Shown here: positions 1-12,253 of the stretch, in pieces | How the letters are laid out: every line of letters starts with the position of its first letter | Position numbering within the stretch: the first letter of the stretch is position 1 | Assembly (NCBI GenBank): GCA_023053685.1 | Contig: JALIGW010000026.1 | Span: forward strand, 1,233,384 to 1,297,383 | From: Diadophis punctatus similis | Lineage: Eukaryota; Chordata; Lepidosauria; Squamata; Dipsadidae | DNA length: 64,000 nt | Direction of reading: 5' to 3' | The notes under the pieces: model-generated | The model's database searches: none | Seen by the model: the letters and a program-made list of their open reading frames with translations, nothing else | Told to the model about the DNA's origin: nothing | Program-made: the position numbers and the translations under genes

Positions 1-462
1 TTCTTTCCTTGACTTTTTTTCTTGCTCTTACATGTTGAACAGAACTTTTAAAAATTGCTTTTGACGTTTGTTGCAAGTCTTAGTTCCGTGCTCTGTTCTG
101 CTCAGTTGCCGTTTTACCTCTGGTTTGCACGCTGCGCTGGTTGAATTTGCAGCCCCTCCCTCCCCGGCCTCCTTCCCACTCAGCTCATGCTTGAAGGGCT
201 GGGAAAATTGGTGCGCTTGACAGTTTCCCCGTCTGACATGGCAGAGTGAGTGATGGTCGAACTTTGGCCCAAGGGCCTGGAGGATTTCTCACGAAGGAAG
301 CCACCTCTGGCGAAGTCGAGGGAACCGCAGCTATCTTTGTCCTCTCTCCTCCCCCCACCTTTCCATGCTGAGGGTCTCCCCCCCAAGGGCTTCTGTACAT
401 TTGGAGGGGAAAGGTTCGGTGAATTAATTGATCAAGCTCAAACAAGCCTAGGATTGCAGTAT

Positions 463-725
463 ATGAAGGGAAGGGAAGGGAAGGAAGGAAGGAGGGGAGA
501 AGGGAGGATTGAGGGAGGGAGGAAAGTGTCAGGGGGAAAAAGGGGAGAAAGAGAGGAAAGAGGAAAAGCAGGAAAGAGAAAGGAAGATGGGGAAGGAAAG
601 GAAGGAAGGAAAGGAGGATGAGAGGGAAAAGGAGAAAGGGAAGAAAGAAAGGAAAAAAGGGGACGGAGGGAGGGAGGGAGGAAAATGGGAAAGGGAAAAG
701 AAAGGGAAAGAAGGAAGGGAGATAA
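463..725. repeat. Purine-rich GGAA/GGGA tract
   Basis: Interrupted purine run with GGAA, GGGA and GAAA words. The long Lys/Arg/Glu- or Pro/Ser/Phe-like frames over it are products of low complexity and are not genes. It lies upstream of the first visible PTPA exon. Confidence 0.9.
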
Positions 726-975
726 GAGCCGAGGTGGCGCAACGGTTAGAGGCAGGTACTTTAGCTGACACTGATCCGCAGGTCAGCAGTTCAAATCTCA
801 CCGGCTCAAGGTTGACTCAGCCTTCCATCCTTCTGAGGTAGGTAAAATGAGGACCCAGATTGTTGGGGGCAATGTAAATATATACATTGCTTACTGGTGT
901 AAACCGCTTAGAGAGTGCTTGCACTGTGAGGCGGTATATAAATCTCACAAAATAAATAAAATAAATAATAAAATA
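726..975 (+). mobile_element. tRNA-derived SINE (squamate type)
   Basis: The head looks like an RNA polymerase III promoter: A-box-like tggcgcaacgg at 735-745 and B-box-like gttcaaatc near 789-797. It is followed by a conserved body (CCGGCTC, TTGACTCAGCC, GTAAAATGAGGACCC) and a tail ending in tatataaat and AAATAAATA repeats. Near-identical copies lie at 51541 and 62504. The family name (Sauria/Squam-like) is from memory. Confidence 0.85.
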
Positions 976-1066
976 AATGAGAAGGGGGAAACATGGAGAA
1001 AGGGAAAAAAGAAAGGAAAAAAGAAAGGAAAGAAGGGAGGTGGGTGGGAGGGAGGGAGGGAGGGAG
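976..1066. repeat. Purine-rich GAAA/GGGA tract
   Basis: Short interrupted purine run (GAAAGGAAAAA, then GGGA repeats) directly after the SINE tail. Confidence 0.8.
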
Positions 1067-1261
1067 GCATCCTGTCCTGACCTTCCAAACACAGGCAATT
1101 GTCCTTCTTGCCCTCCTCCAAGAGATCTTCCTTCAGTTCCAGTTTCCTCCCCTGGCTGCAAATCAATGTTGAGTCTGCCTCCCATCCCCTGGGTTTTCCT
1201 CCATTCCCCCCTCCTCCGCCTTTCAGATGATCCAATGTTGCAAATGAGAATTTAGGCAGAA

Positions 1262-1385
1262 TTTATTCTGCAGTCCTCTGCACCCTTTCCAGAGCCTCAG
1301 CATCTTTTTTTTTTCTTGTATCGTGGTGACCGGAATTGCACGCAGCATTCCCAGCGTGGCCTCTCTGGCGCCTTACAAAGCGATG
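1262..1385 (-). mobile_element. CR1-type LINE fragment
   Basis: Matches, in reverse orientation, the CR1 segment seen more completely at 43380-43470 (ctctgcaccctttccagag, then tggtgacc, then gcagcattcccagcgtggcc). It is old and diverged. The open frame running from here into the first PTPA exon is therefore intron plus exon and not a longer exon. Confidence 0.75.
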
Positions 1386-1475
1386 AACCTGGCAGAACAG
1401 GGTGCATTGTGTGAATTCCGTTTCAAGGCTTGCTCACCGCCGGCTGACAGGATAGCTGTACCTTCTTCCCAACAG

Positions 1476-1601
1476 CCCATCGAAAAGCTAGTCGCGCTCC
1501 TCAACACGCTGGATCGGTGGATCGATGAGACCCCCCCCATGGATCAGCCTTCTCGCTTCGGGAACAAAGCTTTCCGGACGTGGTACGCAAAAGTTGACCA
1601 G
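1476..1601 (+). CDS. PTPA: PTPA exon a (first in window)
   Basis: Encodes 42 residues, beginning [20 protein letters not shown] and ending WYAKVDQ. The acceptor is ttcttcccaacag and the donor is gtaggt. Phase is 0 at both ends. Human PTPA has Ala where this exon begins with Pro. Confidence 0.95.
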
Positions 1602-4600
1602 GTAGGTTGGGGAAAAAGGGCTGAAAGAGCGTGGGCAGAGGGTCCCATGGAGACAGGGTCAGAAGTAAACCAGCCTTTGTCAGTTTAGGCCGAAAAGACT
1701 CCCAGAGTTGTAAAAGACATTAGAGGCCATTTAGCCTAACCCCTTGCTCAGGGGCTCAAGTGCAAAACGATATTTTTTTAAAAATCTGATTTATTGTAAC
1801 ATGAGCTTATACCCCTGGATTTCCAGTCTCGTGGCCAGCTTACATTCTCTTAGGACGGGGGCCTCCAGTCTTGACAACTTTAAGACTTGTGGACTTCAAC
1901 TCCCAGAATTCCTCAGCCAGCCACACGATCTCTTTCCCAGCCTCCGTTTCCCAGAAGCCTTATCCACAGCCAGATGCCGCCAGAGGCATGCTGGGGGCTG
2001 AAGTCCACACACCTGTCGTTTGCTTGGGGTTGGCTGCTGTGAATAATAAGCTGGATAGGGAGGGGGCATGCTCGGCTTGTAGATTTATTCTTCGGCCTGG
2101 ATTGCAGTGATGGGGTCTCTAATTATGCTCGATTATGGCTAAATCTTAGGGGGCAGAGTCCTTGGTGGCAACTGTCGTCCCCAAACAGCAAGCTGACGCG
2201 GTGCCCGAGGTGGCTGTGTACTTGAAAGAGTCCGTTGGCAATTCGACTCGCATCGACTACGGCACAGGTATCTGTTTATTGATTTAATATTTAATATATA
2301 TAGCCGCCCATCTTCTAAGCAACTCTGGTTGGCTCCCGGGGATGATGGGAGTGGGTGTCTGGCCCCCAGGGAGGATAGCCGTTCAGCGTGGCAGATGGCT
2401 TCGTGGGCATGAGTAATAACTGGCTTTGGGGTCTTTCACGCTCTCTGAACATGGTGGCTTTCTTGCAGACGTTTCATGACCCAACTAGGTAACATCATCA
2501 GTGTTAGAAGGGGGTGGGATTTGGGGGGAGGGGGAGGAGGACTTTGGGGTCCTGGTGCTCTCTGAGCATGGCGGTTGTCCTGCAGATGTTTCATTGCCAA
2601 GCATTTATCAAAAGTTGAAAACACGTGTTGTTTTCAGCACTGAAAAAGTGACCTGAGGAAGCAGAATTGCATTTGAAAACTCCAGACATGTGCTGAAGCA
2701 GTGAACCGCCATAATAATAGTTAGAGATGGCGATGATGATTTAAGAAGATGGGCAGTTTCTGCTTTGCATCTTGGGATGCAAGCCCCTGATTAAAACAGG
2801 CACAGCGTGGCAAAATTAAATCAAGATTTTTTTCCGGGTAGCCCTCAGCTCTGATGCTTCGAAAGTTGTGGGTGCTCCATCCCTGGAGGCTTTTAAGAAG
2901 AGGTTTGGACAGCCATTTGCCCCAACGGTATAGAATCTCCTGCTGCAGCAGAGGGTTGGACTAGAAGGCCTCCAAGGTCCCTTCCCACTTGGTTCCTCTC
3001 TTCTGCATTCTGTAAAGTTTCCCAGAAGAATCTTCACAAAACTGCTAATGCAACCTAGCAACATACTTTAAACCTCTGCTGCTGAGCCAAAGAAGGAATT
3101 TTTGGAAAGTTAGTTGATCCTTTAAAAAAAAATGCATGAAAAATTCAAGACTGCAGGACTGCCAGAGAACCCGCAGTAAAGCCGCAATCAGCCACCAGTC
3201 GGCACTATCATCCTGGTTACCTTTTAGCTCCAATTCCTTGTTTTGTTCCTGATAGTTCAGAACTGAACCTCAGTTAAGCTTGGAAGGAGCAGGAACCACA
3301 TGAGATATTCACACACACACAAACACACACCTCACTTTTCCTTCTGCTGTGATTTTTTACATAGCTCTGGCCCAGCCTAGTTTTCCTGAGTGTACAAGCA
3401 GTTTATTTCCAGCCAGCCTGACCCACAAATGGGATTGTCATTTTGTGTGACATCACAGCGGAGAGAGCTAAACCGAGGTTTAACTGCGTTGTGCCAAGGC
3501 TTTTTTGAGTTTTCTAGAAATGTTAAATTGGACTCGTGGGTTCACAGACCCAGATTAGCTCCATGTACTTGCACACATGCAGAGGCTCCTCAAATGTTTG
3601 GAATGACTTTTTTTTTTAAAAAAATTATTTGTTACTAGCTTTCAAAAGTACATAATTAAAATAAAAAATTGCAACCTGAATGTGACACATATACAAAAGG
3701 AACAAAACAAACATACAAAAGTAACATTAAAAAGTTACTTCCAGCCTTCTTCCAAAGACAAATTCCTTGTGTGCCCAATCACACTTGGCCAATAAAAAGA
3801 ATTCTATTCTTATTATTTTCTTATTCTATTCCATTGCATTATATTCCTATTCTATTCTATTCTCTACGGATGCAGTTATACAATAAAATAGGATCTGGCT
3901 GGGGAATTCTGGGAGTTGAAATCCACCCATCTTAAGATTGCCAGGATTAAGTGGCATTGATCCCTTTCATGCAGACAGAGGACAGAATTCCTGGGGAAAA
4001 GTGGAAATGCCCAAAGCACCTTCTTTCTCAAAATAATGAGCTTTGAAAGAAGTTCCTCACCTGTGCCTTACCTGAGATGGCTGAGATGTCGTTTTGCAGC
4101 CTCGGGAGGGCCACACCTTAAGCCTGGACGTTTTTTGTTCCTTATTTTTAATTATTCATTTCAATCTCACTTTTATTATTTTTACAAATAACTCAAGGCG
4201 GTGGACATATCGAATGCTCCTTCCTCTTTTCTCCATAACCACAACCCTGTGAGGTGGGTTCAGCTGAGAGAGAGGGACTGGCCCAAAGTCAGCCAGCCAG
4301 CCACCTTTCATGCCTAAGGCCGGATTAGAACTCACCGTCTCCAGGTTTTGTAGCCTTAACCTTAACCATTAGACCAAACTGTTCTTCATCCTGAGCATCT
4401 CCTTTCTCCCCACAGGCCACGAAGCAGCCTTCGCTGCCTTCCTTTGCTGCCTCTGCAAGACCGGCGTCCTCCGGCTGGACGATCAACTGGCCATCGTCTT
4501 CAAGGTGTTCAACAGGTAAAGTCCACACATCTCAAAGCCGCCAAAGTTGAGAACGCCCCTTTGGAGCGAGTTCTCAGGTAGCTGATACTGTTCGATTTCC

Positions 4601-7600
4601 GAACTCTCCCTCTCGGCCGCTTGTGCAAGGGGAGAGACACAAGAGTGAACGGAGAACATAGAATGACAGTTTTTTTAAAGGGACCTTGGAGGTGGTCTAG
4701 CCCAACCCCCAGGTTCTGCCCGTGTTATGACGTTAATTAAGATCCCAAATCCCCTCCCCAGATTCTCTCTCTGCTTCCTCTTCCGGTCATTCCATTATTC
4801 CATTCCATTATTCTTCCCGGTGGTCCAAGGGGGGAGGGGCTTTTCCCATGGAGTTCATGTGGAGGTTTCTTTAGTGGTCAGCTGCAATAATCCTGACTCA
4901 TCCGATTTGATTTGGTATCAGGTACTTGGAAGTGATGCGAAAACTGCAGAAAGCCTATCGGATGGAGCCAGCTGGCAGTCAAGGGGTCTGGGGTCTGGAC
5001 GACTTTCAGTTCCTCCCCTTCATTTGGGGAAGCTCTCAATTGATTGGTAAGCAGGGATATTCTCTCTCTCTTTCTCTCCGTCTCTCTCTTTTTCTTTGTC
5101 TCTCTCTTTTTCTTTGTCTATCTCTCTTTTTTCTCTTTTTCTTTTTCTCTGTCTCTCTCCTCTTTCTGTCTCTCTTTTTCTCTTTCTTTGTCTCTGTCTC
5201 TTTTTCTCTCTTCTTTCTTTTTCTTCCTCTTTAGGAAAAAATATCTTTATTGCTGCCATTTCTTTTAAAGGGGCTATAAAGGGTTTGTATTTACTGTCAC
5301 CCCAGCAACCGCCTGGACAATGCAGTTTTCTTGGCAAGATTTCGGAAGTGGTTTGTCATTGCCTGCTTCCTTGGGCTGAGAGAGAGGGGCTGGCTCAGGA
5401 TCCTCCAGTTACTGTGTAACTGTTAGATAAACCTAGAAGTTTAGAAAAAAGAGGATTGCGAAAGGAATGTGGACTCGGAAGAGCAGAAAGCAAAGGCTTA
5501 AGAATTTAAACCCCGGGCCCAAAATATCAACAGGATTTCTGCCTTCTATAGTAGGCAGGTTCCCTCCATACCAGTAATCTTTGACTTGCAGCCACAATTG
5601 AGCCCAAAGCTTCTGTCGTTAAGCAAGACAGTTGTTAAGCGAGTTCGGCCTCATTTTACAACCTTTCTCACCATGGTTGTTAAATGTCGTCGTTAATGAC
5701 AGGGTTGTTAAGTGAACCTGGCTTCCCCAAGGAGTTTGCTTGTCGGACGGTCGCTAAAGGGACTCACATGACCCCGGGACACTGCAACTGTCATAAGTAC
5801 ATGCCAGTTGCCAAGCATCTGAGTTTTCATAACGTGACCGTGGTGATGCTGCGACGGTTGTAAGCGAAAAACACTTTTTTCAGTGCCGTTGTAACCTAGA
5901 ACGGTCACTAAATGAATGGTTATAAGTCAAGGGTTACCGATATTAAAAAGAGAAAAAATTATTCCCCCGCCGTCAAGCAATTTCTCCGGCCCTGTTAAGA
6001 ATTTAAAGTTTCTGCTCTTTGGGGTCCGTTTTGAAGAGCTGAGGGGCATAACCAGGCTCCAGTAAATCTCCCCCAGGGTTGAACTTCCTCCATCCGCTCT
6101 GAAAAGATCCTGTTTTCAGATCACCCCAACCTGGAACCTCGGCACTTTGTGGATGAGAAAGTGGTGAACGAACACCACAAGGACTACATGTTCCTCGAAT
6201 GTATCCGGTTCATCACAGAGGTGAGGCTGGGATTGCGCCTTCCTTCCCATTCCTTTTGCGGAGCAGAGACAGGTAGTCCTCGAATTACGACACCCCCCCC
6301 CATGGAGTCCAAGATTTCCGTCGCTAAGCCAGATAATTAAGTGAGTCTGGCCCCGTTTGACGACCTTTCTTGGCATAGTTGTTAAGCAAATCCCCGCAGT
6401 TGTTAAGTTAGGTTGTTAAGTGAATCTGGCTTTGATGGGAGGTCACAAAAGGGGATCACATGACCCTGGGACACTGCAACCATCATAAGTGCATGCCAGT
6501 TGCCAAGCATCCGAATTTCGATCAGGTGACCACGGCGATGATGCAACGGTTTGTACTGGTGAAAAACGGTCCTAAATCACTTTTTTCAGTGCCGTTGTAA
6601 CTTTGAATGGTCACTAAACGAGTAGTCAACGAGTACTTGTAGTTCTGTATTCTGGAAGGAAGCCCAATTTTTGAGCCACCTCAAAGAAACCCCTTAAAGT
6701 CTTGGCTTGGAAAATTTGTGGACTAGACACCAATTGTGTTCTTGTAAGCTCCACCTAGTGCTTTCTTGATTTTATGAAAAAAAAATTATTAAAAAAAACC
6801 CCCATTTCCTGTAAGAGCCCCAGTTTTATTCCTAAAACCAGGTTTGGCCTTGTCTGCTTTGCCTAAGAAGGAGGGACTGCAGATACTCAACTTACAACCA
6901 CTTGTTTAGCGACCATTCGACGTTACAATGGCACTGGAAATAGCGACTTATGACTCTTTTTCACACTTGTGATGGTTGCAACTTCCCCACGGTCCCATGA
7001 TCAAAATTCAGACACTTGGCAACTGGCTGGTACTTATGACGGTTGCCGTGTCCCAGGGTCACGTGATCCCCTCTTGCGACCTTCAGACGGGAGTTTGCCA
7101 GCCCAATATTGGCCCCTAGTGGCAGAACGGTAGAATTACAGCACCCACAACACAGCCGAAGGGGAGTTTTATTTTTCTGCTCCGAGTCTCAGCCTAGGAA
7201 GGGGAGTTGGGAGGGTGATGTCATGGTATGTGTGGATGACCTTTGGAGATGTGGGGGAAGTGATACCGCCTAGGGAGCGGCCAGATAAGAGAGCGCATAG
7301 CCCTCAGCTGCATAATGGGTGGGGAAAATAGCAAATTCCAGCAGATTTACCCAATAAGAAAACTCTGTTGAATGGACAACAGATGTCTTCTGCTGGACAA
7401 AGCTGTTAGCCAACTTCTCACTCTCTTCCTAGTTTATTTATTTATTTATTTGTCAAACATGTATAGGATAGTAGTAATTTGTATAAACATAAGTAAAAAG
7501 TAACGATAAAAGAGGACAATAGGGCAGTAGGACAGGGACGGTAGGCACAGTGGTGCGCTTATGCACGCCCCTTACAGACCTCTTAGAAATGGGGGTGAGG

Positions 7601-9839
7601 TCAACTGTAGACAGTCTTAAGGTTAAAGTTTTGGGGGTTTGGGGAAGAAACCACAGAGTCAGGTAGTGAATTCCAGGCATTGATCACTCTGTTGCTGAAG
7701 TCGTATTTTCTGCAGTTCCCACCATAGTTCCCACCATGATGGCCAGTCGAGTGGGCATTTGGACCAAGATTTCTTTTCTAATAATTGCATGGGTTGGGCC
7801 TAGGAGTGGACATGATAGCTGTCTTCCAGTACTTGAGGGGCAGTCACAGAGAAGAGAGGCTCAGCCTATTCTCCAAAGCACCAGAAGGCAGGTCAAGAAG
7901 CAACGGATGGAAACTAATCAAGGAGAGATCCAAGCTAGAACTAAGGAGGAATTTCCTGACAGTGAGAACAATAAACCAGTGGAACGGCTTGCCTTCTGGA
8001 GTTGTGGGTGCTCCATCACTGGAGGTTTTCAAGAAGAGACTGGGCAGCCATTTGTCTGACATATGGTATAGGTTCTCTTGCTTTAACGGGAGGTGGACTA
8101 GAAGACCTCTAAGGTCCCTTCCAGCCCTGGGATTCTATCTTCTGTGATCACATTTCAGCTTCCATAGCACAGGGACAGCTTTGCCATTTGGCGATGCCCG
8201 AAAGAGGGACAACACTCGCCTTACAGTGGGGACCATAACAGTCCACCCACAACCTCACTTCTCTTGCTGCCAATCCGGCCGGCATAGCCTTTTGGTTCCC
8301 AAGCAGCCTCCTTCCTTCCCGCCCCCGGCTTTGTTCCTTTGTTCAGCAAGCGCATCTCCCTGTGTCTTGTGGGGTCCCCTCTGGCCTTGTTTCCAAACAA
8401 GCCTCCACTTCCCCTAGGTTGGGTTGTGGGGTGGGGGTCAGCAAACAGGCCCAAATCTTGGGCCAGAAGTCGATTGCCTTCCCACTCACAAATTCCACGC
8501 CTGAAATTCTTAGCCTTCCTGCCTTTCCCGCCCCCAAATCTAAAACATGCAATGCAAAGATTTTTTAAAAAGTTTTATTATTATTTTTTCCTCTACACCC
8601 CCTTTTCAACACCCTGCCCCCTCTCCCCAGTATTAATCTTGCAATTAGGATGGGCGGCTACTAAATGTTTACAAATCGATAAATAAATCCGGCTCCTAAA
8701 TTTGGGAAAGTTTTGGGAAGGGCCCGCTCTGATTTCAGAACAGCAGAATAATCGAATAATCATTTTATTACAGAATAATAATTTAAATAAGGGGGTGGGG
8801 TTAAAGAAGGGGGTGTAGAGGAAAAATAAAACATTTTAAAAAGCTTTGCATTGCGTGTTTGGGGCTTGAGGGGGGGAAAAAAGGCAGGAATGCTAAGCCC
8901 TTCCTGGCTGGAAGGGAAGCCGCGGACAGGAAGGTGCAGGGCTCAGCTGCCTCCCCCCCTCCCCTTTTCCATCTCCTCCCCCCCCCCTTTTTTTTTTTCA
9001 ACTGACAGAGGAACCATTTACAAAAGGCCGATTCTCTTGGGAACAGAGAGGCAGGAACGCAGCGTCTGTGAGTAATTTCCTGCTCAATATGGTTACCCTG
9101 ACTCATTTTGTTCCCTTGGGGGTCACTGCGGGACTCTCTCTCACTCACACACACACACACACACATTCTCTCCTTCTCTCTCCATCCTTCTCTCTCCCTG
9201 GCTCGTTCTTTTCTTTGTGGCTGGAATCAGCTGCAGTTCCTTTCTTTCTGCCTCTCTCTTTGCTTCCCCCCCTCCTTCTTCTTTTTCTAAAACTCCACCA
9301 CTTCGTCCCCAATCTCCCTTCTCCAGCAGATGTCCGTTTGGCACCACGGTGGTGCCCACCTGCTTGGACAGAGTGGCGTTTCAGGGTGCCAAACTCTGGT
9401 TTCGTAACTGAGGCTGCGCGAAAGGTCATCCCTTTGGAACGCAAACACAAACACAAACCACCATCTGCCCCCAGCCACAGCGACGTTGTGGGTCCCCTGG
9501 CCGCGAAGGAGCAGGCGAGAGAGGCTTTGCTTGTCTGGGCCCCAGGTCCCTTTTCTGCAAGTGCTGAACGGCTCTTGAAAGTTTTTCTGTCTCGTTGTTT
9601 TTTTTAAAGATATAGTTTCTATTGAAGTTGATCATGATATAAAACGCAATGTACCGCTGCCTTGAGTTACTTATAAAATAATAAAGGTGAGGAACAAAAA
9701 AGGAAAGAAGAAAGAGAGAGAGAAAGAAAGAAAAGAGAAAGAAAGAAGAAAGAAAAGAGAAAGAAAGAAAGAAAGAAAGAAAAGAAAGAAAGAAAACAGA
9801 GAGAAAAGAAAGAAAAAGAAAGAAAGAGAAAGAAAGAAA

Positions 9840-9880
<41 letters not shown>

Positions 9881-12196
9881 AAAGAAGGAATTTCCTGACA
9901 GTGGGTGGAACAGCTTCCTTCCAGAAGATGTGGGTGCTGCACCCCTGGAGGTTTTCAAAGAAGAGATAGGACAGCCATTTGTCTGAAGTGTTATAGGTTC
10001 TCCTGCTTGTTGGACTAGAAGACCTCCAAGGTCCCTTCCAGCTCTTTTATTCTGTCATTCTAAAATGCAAAGGGAGAGGGTAGGGAAATAGGGGAAGAGA
10101 AGGAAAGGGGAAAGGACAAATGGTGACTTGCAACCTTTTTTGTGCAAAATAAAATAAACAATCTCATGTTTAGTACATGCTCGCCATTTCTGGAACAGCC
10201 AACTAATCTAATTGGCAAAACCCAAAATCAGATTTTCATACATATTTTTTCCTGTTTCGACTACAAAACTCTTAGAGAGAAAGAAAACTAGATACTTTCC
10301 TTTTTTAAATTAAAATAAATCCATCTATCTGTCTAATCTATCCATCCCTGCTAACTCCTTCACGTTTTTGGTCTCCTTTCTGCACAAAATACGTTCTCTG
10401 CTGTACGTCCGGCTTTTGCCCTGCTCCGCAAGGACGGATCCCTTTAGAAATGCAAAGGTCACGTGATCCCCTTTGGTGACCTCCTGACAAGCCAAGTCAA
10501 TGGGGAAGCCACTTAATAACCCTGTGACTACGTTAACAACGGCAGTTGTTTCACTTCACAAAACTCCCTTAAGAACTGTCTCGCTTAGCGGCAGAAATCC
10601 TGGGCTCTGTTGTGGTCATAAGCCGAGGACCCCCCGTAAAAGAGGGATAACAATCCAATAAATAAAAATATCGACCAGCCCAACCCATCAGTTTGCTCTA
10701 GATGAGCCTCAAACGAGCCGCTTCTTGGGAAGGACTTCAAAACATCTGACCAACTTTGCCAGAGCTGACTGACGCAGCCTGGATGAGTCACGCTATCATT
10801 CCCTTTTGAGGATCTGGCTGGGCATGACTAAGAGGGCTGTTCGGCTCCTGCTGCCTCTGGCCTTTTTTCGAATTGGGGCCTCGGCCCCTCCAGGCCTCAG
10901 TTAAGGCCGCTGAAATTCAGCCTTGCCCTCTGTCGCAAAGGTGAGCACTCACCTGTTTACAGCTTGGAAATAGGATTTGGGGCGACTTGCCTCCCATCAC
11001 TGGAGGTTTTGAAGAAGAGACTGGACAGCCACTTGTCTGGGATGGTCTAGGTCTCCTGCCTGAGCATTGGGTTGGACTAGAAGACCTCCAAGGTCCCTTC
11101 CAGCTCTGTTACTCTGAGAAGGTGGCCTTCCAAGAAGTGCAGTTGCTCCTTTTTAAAGAATATGTATATATTCTAAATCTCCTTAAGCCATATGTTGTCT
11201 CAAAATATAAACCTTTCCTGCCTAACTATATTTCCCATTGAAAAGAGATGAGTGGGTAGCCTTAAAGCCCTCGCCTAGACAAACTGGAATTAGGATGCAA
11301 TGCTATCTTCCCTCCCTGGCTCCTTTTGAGGCTGCTACCAGGCCCACGGTCCACAGCTCGCAAAGCTGTGCGGCGGTCCTGCTCAGGATGATGGAACAGT
11401 AACGCGATGCTTCCTGAGATAGACTGTGGTTGGTGGCCGTACAAAGCAGACCTGTGCCGTTTTTTAGCGGTTTATTTAAAAGTGGTCCTGAACTTGCAAC
11501 AACAATAGAGCCCAGAATGTCTGTTGCTAGGCAAAATGTTCGTTAAGTGAGTTTGGCCCCATTTTGCGGCCTTTCTCACCACAGTCGCTAAGCGAATGAC
11601 TGCAGTTGTTAAATGAGTCACAGGGTTGTTAAGTGAATCTAGTCTTGTGATCAAAATTCAGACGCTTGGCAACTGGTTCAGATTTATGACGGTCGCAGTC
11701 TCCCGGGGGTCCCTTCTGACAAGCAAGGGGGAAGCCAGATTCACTTAACAACCGTGTGACTCACTTAACAACCACGGTGGTTCGCTTAACAAATGTGGTG
11801 AGGAAAGTCCTAAAATGGGGCAAAACTCACTTAACAGATTTCTCACGTAGCCACATAAATCCTGGGCTCAGTTGTGGTCATAAGTCGAGGACGAACTGTA
11901 TAAAGGTCACAATCTGCATTCCCCCCCCCCCCCGGTGCTGGAGCCCTTGAGGACTAGGAGCTTGAAAAGCAGGCGTGGCAGATTCCAAAAAGCACACTGT
12001 CTTCCTTCATTCCTTACCCCACCCCTGTCTTTCTGGCTTTTTTCTCTGTTTTGGGGAGATTTTTTTCCTCGCTTTCTTTTGGCCGAAGAAATTCTATAAT
12101 GAACCCGATAACCTTTTAGGTTCGCCCAAATACGGGAGGGCCGGGGAACCCAATCTTTTTTCTTTCCCCCCACCCCAAATTTGTGCTTCTGATCCA

Positions 12197-12253
<57 letters not shown>

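Noticed and set aside
735..797. tRNA gene
   Set aside because: A- and B-box-like motifs are present, but the sequence continues into a SINE body and recurs at 51541 and 62504.
509..841. Long Lys/Glu/Arg-rich open frames over purine tracts, and mirror Pro/Ser/Phe frames
   Set aside because: They follow microsatellite composition (GGAA, GAAA), have no domain, and run into a SINE. The same applies at 9687, 25000, 52134, 55000 and 59547.
1323..1475. N-terminal extension of the first PTPA exon in the same open frame
   Set aside because: The upstream part is a reverse CR1 fragment, and a good acceptor (cttcttcccaacag) sits exactly where PTPA homology begins.
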